Below are positions 59,348 through 64,000 of a stretch of 64,000 bases of DNA, one piece after another (positions within the stretch are counted from its first letter, which is position 1; each line of letters starts with the position of its first letter). The translations under genes were made by a program, and so were the position numbers. Origin of the DNA: Mycobacterium barrassiae (lineage in GTDB: Bacteria; Actinomycetota; Actinomycetes; Mycobacteriales; Mycobacteriaceae); NCBI RefSeq assembly GCF_025822765.1, contig NZ_JACKUK010000025.1:291302-355301 (forward strand), given 5' to 3'. The notes under the pieces were generated by a model, which was not told the origin of the DNA, made no database searches, and saw nothing but the letters and a program-made list of their open reading frames with translations.

Positions 59348-61026
59348 CAGTGGATTCCTTCGGCGAGGGGTCCCAGCGCGAGCATGGGAAGGAAGGTAAG
59401 GGCGACCAGGATCAACGTCACGCCGGAGACCATGCCGACGAACTGCGGCCGGTACGTCGGTAGCGTGCCGACGGAATCGGGCGTCTTGCCCTGCCTCGCG
59501 AGTGCACCAGCGAGGGCCAGCACGAAGATGATCGGCAGGAAGCGTCCCAGCAGCATGGCCAAACCGAGTGCGGTGTTGTACCAGTCGGTGTTGACCGAGA
59601 TGCCGGCGAACGCCGACCCGTTGTTGTTGGCGGCGGAGGTGAAGGCGTACAGCACTTCGGAGAGGCCGTGCGGCCCGCCGTTGAGCATGCTCACCCTTTG
59701 TCCCGGCATGGCCATCGCGACCGCGGTGCCCGTCAGCACGATCAGCGGCGTGATGAGGAAATAGGTTGCCGCGAGCTTGATCTCACGCGGGGTGATCTTC
59801 TTGCCCAGGTACTCCGGCGTCCGGCCGACCATCAAACCCGCGACGAACACGGTGATGATCGCCAGCACCAGCATGCCGTAGAGGCCCGAGCCCACACCGC
59901 CCGGTGCGACCTCACCGAGCTGCATGTTGAACAGCGTGATCATGCCGCCGAGGCTGGTGTAGGAGTCGTGGAACGAGTCGACGGCACCGGTGGACGTCAA
60001 CGTCGTGAGGTCGGCGAACACCGCGGAATCCGGTACGCCGAAACGTTGTTCGACGCCTTCCATCGCCGATCCCACTGCGGTCGGGACGGTTCCGTGTGCC
60101 TGCACCTGGAAGGTGACGATAAGCGTCATGCTGATCAGCGCGATCACCGACATGACCGCTGCGATCGCTAGTCCTTGATTGCGGCTGTCGACCATGCGGC
60201 CGAAGGTGCGCGGCAGGGAGAACGCGATGCACGACAGGAGGAAGATCTCGACCCAGTTCGTCCACGCGGTCGGGTTCTCGAAGGGATGCGCGGAGTTGGT
60301 GTTGAAGAATCCGCCGCCGTTGGTGCCGAGCAGCTTGATGGCTTCCTGGCTGGCGACCGGACCACCCGGGATGGTCTGCTGCCCGCCGGCCAGGGTGGTG
60401 GCGACCTGCGTGTGCAGATCCCAGTTCTGGATGGTGCCGCCGATGACGAGGATGAGCGCGCCGATCACCGAGAGCGGCAACAGGATTCGGATACTGCCGC
60501 GGATGAGGTCGACCCAGAAGTTGCCGAGTTCTGAGGTGTTGCGACGGGCCAACGCGCGCACGAACACCATCGCCACGGCCATGCCGACCGCTGCGGAGAC
60601 GAAGTTCTGTACGGCCAGGCCAGCCATCTGCACCAGGTGGCCCTGGGTGGACTCACCCGAGTAGGCCTGCCAGTTGGTGTTGGTCACGAAGCTGACGGCG
60701 GTGTTCCACGCCAGCGCCGGGGTCATGGCGGTGCCGGGGTTATTGAGGTGCAACGGCAGCTTGCCCTGCACGAGTTGGAAGATGAACAGGAACAGCACGC
60801 TGGCCGCCGAGAACGCCAGCACGCTGCGGGCATAGGCACCCCAGGTCTGCTCGGCCTTGGGGGCGGCGCCGATCAGTCGGTAGAGGATTCGCTCACCGCG
60901 CAGATCGCGTTCGGAGGAGTAGACGCGGTACATGTAGTCGCCCAGGGGCACGTGGACAAGCGCAAGGCCGACAATGAGAGAGATGAGGAAGAGGATCCCC
61001 GCGGTATCGGAAGACAAAGTGCTCAC
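59347..61026 (-). CDS. kdpA: Potassium-transporting ATPase KdpA subunit
   Basis: A 559-residue K+ channel-like subunit with about ten transmembrane helices. The four degenerate selectivity-filter loops are recognisable ([42 protein letters not shown]). GTG at 61026 directly follows the kdpF stop codon. Forms the K+ path of KdpFABC. Confidence 0.97.
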   Translation of the reverse strand: MSTLSSDTAGILFLISLIVGLALVHVPLGDYMYRVYSSERDLRGERILYRLIGAAPKAEQTWGAYARSVLAFSAASVLFLFIFQLVQGKLPLHLNNPGTAMTPALAWNTAVSFVTNTNWQAYSGESTQGHLVQMAGLAVQNFVSAAVGMAVAMVFVRALARRNTSELGNFWVDLIRGSIRILLPLSVIGALILVIGGTIQNWDLHTQVATTLAGGQQTIPGGPVASQEAIKLLGTNGGGFFNTNSAHPFENPTAWTNWVEIFLLSCIAFSLPRTFGRMVDSRNQGLAIAAVMSVIALISMTLIVTFQVQAHGTVPTAVGSAMEGVEQRFGVPDSAVFADLTTLTSTGAVDSFHDSYTSLGGMITLFNMQLGEVAPGGVGSGLYGMLVLAIITVFVAGLMVGRTPEYLGKKITPREIKLAATYFLITPLIVLTGTAVAMAMPGQRVSMLNGGPHGLSEVLYAFTSAANNNGSAFAGISVNTDWYNTALGLAMLLGRFLPIIFVLALAGALARQGKTPDSVGTLPTYRPQFVGMVSGVTLILVALTFLPMLALGPLAEGIH

Positions 61027-61113
61027 TCAGAACCTCTCCGGGAACAGCAGGGCGGCGAAGAGGAAGACTGCGATGAGGACCGCGAGGACGAGGCCCACGA
61101 CGTTGTCGATCAC
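61027..61113 (-). CDS. kdpF: KdpF membrane peptide
   Basis: A 28-residue single-helix peptide: short acidic head (VIDNVVGL), hydrophobic stretch, and the characteristic PERF C-terminus of KdpF, which stabilises the KdpABC complex. Very close to the 30-residue M. tuberculosis KdpF. The start is GTG at 61113, overlapping the upstream micro-ORF by 4 bp (GTGA); the stop abuts the kdpA GTG. Too short for routine gene calling. Confidence 0.9.
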   Translation of the reverse strand: MIDNVVGLVLAVLIAVFLFAALLFPERF

Positions 61114-61193
61114 AGCCCCTCGACCCACTTCTGAACCAGGCCGAAGACGGCGAAGACCGCCACCGTCAACGCGATATACACCAGGACGGACAT
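61110..61193 (-). CDS. 27-residue membrane micro-protein at the head of the kdp operon
   Basis: ATG at 61193 (GGAG five bases upstream) opens a 27-codon frame: MSVLVYIALT, a hydrophobic helix, then QKWVEGL. It overlaps kdpF by 4 bp in the same manner as the other kdp genes, which supports translation. It is not the KdpF family sequence (no PERF end) but has the same size and topology, so it may be a second small accessory subunit or a regulatory peptide. Confidence 0.75.
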   Translation of the reverse strand: MSVLVYIALTVAVFAVFGLVQKWVEGL

Positions 61194-61254
61194 GACACTC
61201 CGTGTCGTTTACGGGCAGCCGGCTTTCGGCGACCTGTAGAAGGATCGCCCCAGT

Positions 61255-61500
61255 TCAGGCAGCTGATACCGGTCTTAGCGCTTTCCTGACGGTGCGGCGA
61301 TAGTCCTTTACGGATTCCGTCGGCTGTCCAGATGGAGCTTGCGAGGTCTTGCGGATCGCGATGATGCCTGCGCCGATCACCAACGCCATGCCGAAGATTT
61401 CGACCAACGTGGGTACCTGGTTCAAGAGGAAACAGTCGATCAGCGCCGTGAAGACAACGACGGTGTAGATGGTCAACGCTCGCTGACGGTCAGCGGGCAC
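61255..61500 (-). pseudogene. C-terminal remnant of an EamA/DMT-type transporter
   Basis: An 81-residue frame whose first half (YTVVVFTALIDCFLLNQVP, TLVEIFGMALVIGAGI) resembles the last two helices of drug/metabolite transporters, followed by a basic tail. The other ~8 helices are missing; the upstream DNA belongs to another gene that overlaps by 11 bp. A relic is most likely, although an expressed two-helix protein cannot be excluded. It ends ~60 bp before the kdp operon start, in the region expected to hold the kdp promoter. Confidence 0.5.
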
Positions 61501-62143
61501 GGCCGAATCGCCGCTTGGATTTCTTAGCTGCCGGGTACGGATCCTGAACCCACGCGTCCCACGTCGCTTCGGAGTCCCCTTGAACGGGGCTGTTGGAGAC
61601 GTGGAGACCGAGGGTCCCGACTTCCTTTGTCGACCAACGAATTAGCGTGCCGTCGTTGCCGATCTCCTGGGCAAGAAGCGCCCGCTCGTCGGATTCGAGC
61701 CGGTCGCTGAACGCCTGCATGGTGTTCTTCAGGCGAATGTAGGGGACGGCATCGTCGAACTGTCTACACAGATCAACGAGTTCTCGTCGGGCACGCTCGA
61801 GCGGGGTCGTCGGCTCGGCTTCGTCGGGCTCAACTGCGGGGATGCGCTGCTCGACTGACGCTGGGGCCGCTTGCTCGCCGTACTGGGTGCGTAGCGTCTC
61901 GAGTTCCGCGGTGGCCGCCAGCGCCTTCTCGCGCCACCATTGCAGGTGGTAGACGACCAGCTTCTCCTCACAGTCCGGACAGACGGTGTCCGCACTGCCG
62001 ACTTCGGTCAGCTCGGTCGCATTCTCGACCGTTGCCCCGCAAAGTGCCTGGTTGCCGCGACGTTCGAGGTAGTCCGTGTGGTGGACCACCGAAGCGGACA
62101 GGCCCCGAACGTAGCTGTGGGGTGGCTCCACATAGCCGAACAT
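61490..62143 (-). CDS. Conserved hypothetical with a CPxC zinc-ribbon-like N-terminus
   Basis: A ~217-residue soluble protein. Residues ~30-60 hold ALCGATVEN and TVCPDCEEK, a possible zinc ribbon, followed by a helical segment with WWREKALAATAELETL (coiled-coil propensity) and an acidic Pro/Glu linker; the C-terminus is basic (KKSKRRFGR). ATG at 62143 is preferred; longer starts overlap the divergent gene. No function recognised; a nucleic-acid-associated role would fit ribbon plus basic tail but is speculative. Confidence 0.65.
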   Translation of the reverse strand: MFGYVEPPHSYVRGLSASVVHHTDYLERRGNQALCGATVENATELTEVGSADTVCPDCEEKLVVYHLQWWREKALAATAELETLRTQYGEQAAPASVEQRIPAVEPDEAEPTTPLERARRELVDLCRQFDDAVPYIRLKNTMQAFSDRLESDERALLAQEIGNDGTLIRWSTKEVGTLGLHVSNSPVQGDSEATWDAWVQDPYPAAKKSKRRFGRAR

Positions 62144-62246
62144 AGCCCACTGACGCCGGATCGTTGCGTCAGGAATCACCCCGCTGCCAGTCAAGATCAC
62201 GCTGGGACAAAGGCTCTCCACAGGTTCCTCACCGATCCTTTGTGGG

Positions 62247-62997
62247 ATGACGCTCTCGATGGACCATCTGACCCGCACCGAGCACGCGACGAGCCCCAAA
62301 GCTGAACCGCTTGTGTCGGCGGACGAACATGCCATCCTTCACCGCTGCACGCAGTATCGGGACGGTTTCAAGGGAACCGCTGTCAGACTCCCGGCCGCAT
62401 TACTGCGATTCGATCCGGTGCGGCAGTGGATACAGCGCGAGCGGTTGGCAGTCGACGTCACGACCGACGGCGAGTTGGCCCAGGCCGTGGTGGCGGGGAC
62501 CGACCCTGGACGCATCGTCATTCATCCTCGCGACGGAATCGGGGAGCCGACGCGACGGGCCGTCAACGTCGACGTGGCGCGGTTTGTTGTGAGGTCGAGT
62601 CGCCACGTCGCCAGGGTTGCCGCGCACAGCCGAGAGCGGCGGCAGGTGCTTGTCGATGCGGCCGCCGATGGTGGGTGCACTGGCGTCGGATGTGTTGGCG
62701 CACAGCGAACTCGACCTTGTCGGGCTGCATTGCCGACTCGAGGACGGCGACGTCGTCGGCGCATTGACGCTGAGCCGGGCGATCGCCGAGATGTCCTGGA
62801 TTCGGCGCCGGTATGACGTCCTGCTCACTCAGATCAGCCTCGCGAACCTCGATGTCGGTCGGCGGTGCGAGCGGTGGATCGTGCGGCGGGTCTCGGATGC
62901 GGTCTCCGACGTGATCGACGAGGCCTGCGCGCGGCACCGGTTCCCCCGGCCGGCGCTCACCCTGGCGCCGTCGCGCGGCGCCCTGCTGGGCTACTAG
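62247..62997 (+). pseudogene. Frameshifted PLP-decarboxylase-like (LysA/alanine-racemase fold) relic
   Basis: Two frames together resemble the barrel domain of diaminopimelate/ornithine decarboxylases: first (62247 to ~62670) LAVDVTTDGELAQAVVAGTD and RIVIHPRDG; then, shifted by one base, LDLVGLHCRLEDGD and AIAEM (to 62997). The lysine that binds PLP (YAVKAN-type motif) is replaced by TAVRLP, and the C-terminal sheet domain is missing. So it was probably already inactive before the frameshift near 62660-62690. Confidence 0.55.
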
Positions 62998-63136
62998 AGA
63001 CCGACGCGGAGGCGCCCGCTGTCACGGTGGGGCAGCGGGGGTGCATGGTCGTGGGCAGGCGTCATCGGCCCCGCGAGCAGGCGCAGGCCACCTCTGCTGC
63101 CGCCCGTAAACTCATGCGCGGCCCGCGAGGGGCCAT

Positions 63137-63210
63137 GCCCCCATAGCCCAATTGGCAGAGGCAGCGGACTTAAAATCCGCCCAGTGTCGGTTCGAGTCCG
63201 ACTGGGGGCA
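63137..63210 (+). tRNA. tRNA-Leu(UAA)
   Basis: A complete cloverleaf: acceptor GCCCCCA/TGGGGGC, D arm GCCC...AGGC, anticodon stem GCGGA/TCCGC around CTTAAAA (anticodon TAA), 5-nt variable loop CCAGT, T arm GTCGG/CCGAC, discriminator A; CCA not encoded. The short variable loop is unlike the long class II arm usual for tRNA-Leu. Confidence 0.93.
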
Positions 63211-63771
63211 CAAAGAAGGGCCTGGTAGGGCGGCTTTCGAGGCGGGCGGGCTTTTCAAGGCCACCCACCCCGGCGAGCGGCGGGATGATGGCGGCGAGGT
63301 CGGCTCGGTAACTTACCTGTGGGCCGGTGAGGCGCAGATGCATGCACATGCCAGCAGGCAGTTGAGGCGGTGGCATCGGAGCTCGCAGAACACTCACTTC
63401 GGAAGGTGCCTTCGGTGGACTCTGCCGATGACGTGTCCCGCGTTGTCGAAGATGCGGTACCCCAAGCGATCTCCGCAGACGCTGACACCTTGAATCTCAA
63501 GGGTGTCGGGATCGGCGAGGACTCCGGTGATGTCGTAGTTGATAGCTCGATTGCAATCGCGCCGGCGGCCACGACATCCGCTGGAACCTGCGGCCAGGCC
63601 AGATGTTCGTGGACCTCGCGTTAAATGCCGGCCCGCGGGGGTCGCCCTTCCAGGTGACGGACCGAGCCGTGATTCGTGCGTCGCGACGCACCAGTGGACG
63701 CTTTGAGGATCCGTTGAGGCCGACGCCCGATTCTCTTTCCAACCACGAAGACCGTGGCTCCACGAAAGGAA
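63211..63771. other. Poorly coding stretch downstream of tRNA-Leu
   Basis: A 561-bp stretch with no gene I can support. Short frames on both strands have protein-like pieces that do not join: on the minus strand, a frame ending at 63394-63396 contains GVLADPDTLEIQGVSVCGD and RIFDNAGHVIGRVHRRHLPK, but no start is visible and an upstream segment (VHEHLAWPQVPADVVAAG) is in another phase. This looks like decayed coding DNA next to a tRNA. Confidence 0.4.
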
Positions 63772-63951
63772 ATGCCGATGACCAACACCCCGTTCGCCAA
63801 GCCCGCAGGGACCGTCACCACCTTGGGTGCGGTCAAGAAGCTCGCCACCGCTGCCGCCATCGCGGGGGCCTTGGGGCTAGACGGTATGGAGGCTGACTCG
63901 AGGCCGAAGGCCTCGGGCTGCAAATGGACGTGGGTTGCCGATCGCGGGTGA
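63772..63951 (+). CDS. Small hypothetical protein
   Basis: A 59-residue frame starting at ATG 63772 (or 63778) with a good Shine-Dalgarno AAAGGA just upstream. The N-terminal half (KKLATAAAIAGALGL) is mildly hydrophobic and signal-like, and the rest ends in GCKWTWVADRG. No family recognised. The strong ribosome-binding site is the main support. Confidence 0.45.
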   Translation: MPMTNTPFAKPAGTVTTLGAVKKLATAAAIAGALGLDGMEADSRPKASGCKWTWVADRG

Positions 63952-63996
63952 ACACTCGCATCGGTAGAGCCACAGTTGCAGATCAGGAGGCCTCCG

Positions 63997-64000
63997 GTGA
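63997..64000 (+). CDS. Possible start of a gene running off the window
   Basis: AGGAGG at 63985-63990 is followed after 6 bases by GTG at 63997, giving only the start codon inside the window. Nothing can be said about the product. Confidence 0.3.

Overview
The window is high-GC chromosomal DNA from a mycobacterium, most likely a rapid-growing Mycolicibacterium-type species. The core gene order follows the M. tuberculosis Rv1002c-Rv1031 block: pmt, rsmI, pabB, metG, tatD, rpfB, rsmA(ksgA), ispE, pks16, pth, rplY, lpqT, prs, glmU, tRNA-Gln, TetR, mfd, mazG, lpqU, eno, divIC/ftsB, DUF501, ppx and kdpE/D/C/B/A/F. GTG starts are common and many genes overlap by 4 bp, as is usual in this group. Identifications rest on motifs and gene order that I recognise in the sequence; no database search was run.

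Layout. 1-4.5 kb: a nuclease-fold/AbiEi-like gene, pmt divergent from rsmI, and an amidohydrolase. 4.5-10.1 kb: pabB and two tandem paralogous units, each an FAD oxidoreductase followed by an ECF41-type sigma factor; both units carry the same promoter motif (TGTCAC[A/G], 16 bp, TGTC). 10.2-18.6 kb: metG, tatD, rpfB, ksgA, an inserted antisense Ser/Thr kinase, ispE, a candidate small RNA and pks16. 18.7-25.4 kb: accessory metabolism (APH-fold protein, two-gene hydrolase/TetR pair, di-iron-like hydrolase, lipocalin-like protein, Fe-S protein, cutinase). 25.5-33.3 kb: pth, rplY, an SDR, a gene bracketed by hairpins, then the glmU-prs-arsC-lpqT operon, tRNA-Gln and TetR. 33.5-43.8 kb: mfd, a secreted repeat protein, mazG, lpqU, and eno-divIC-DUF501-ppx. 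43.8-53 kb: a crotonase/Rieske pair, the gnd-zwf-paaX operon, prpE, a frameshifted hydrolase, an SRPBCC protein and a DUF309 protein. 53.1-61.2 kb: the complete kdp potassium system with two tiny membrane ORFs at its head. 61.2-64 kb: relics, a zinc-ribbon-like protein, tRNA-Leu(UAA) and a poorly coding tail.

The most distinctive signal is a set of intergenic palindromes in at least three families. Family A has GCGAGCAGACGC outer arms and four copies at gene 3' ends. Family B is a 53-55 bp near-perfect palindrome, GCGATTTCGGCGTGCT plus an AGTCACGCT core, also with four copies. Family C consists of hairpins whose stems differ but whose loops share an AAAAGTA-CGA motif. Family C hairpins lie just upstream of both members of the nuclease-fold/AbiEi-like gene family, and one of these genes (27864-28709) is enclosed between two inverted C hairpins, forming a compact 1-kb cassette. 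This gene-plus-palindrome unit is the best candidate here for an undescribed system.
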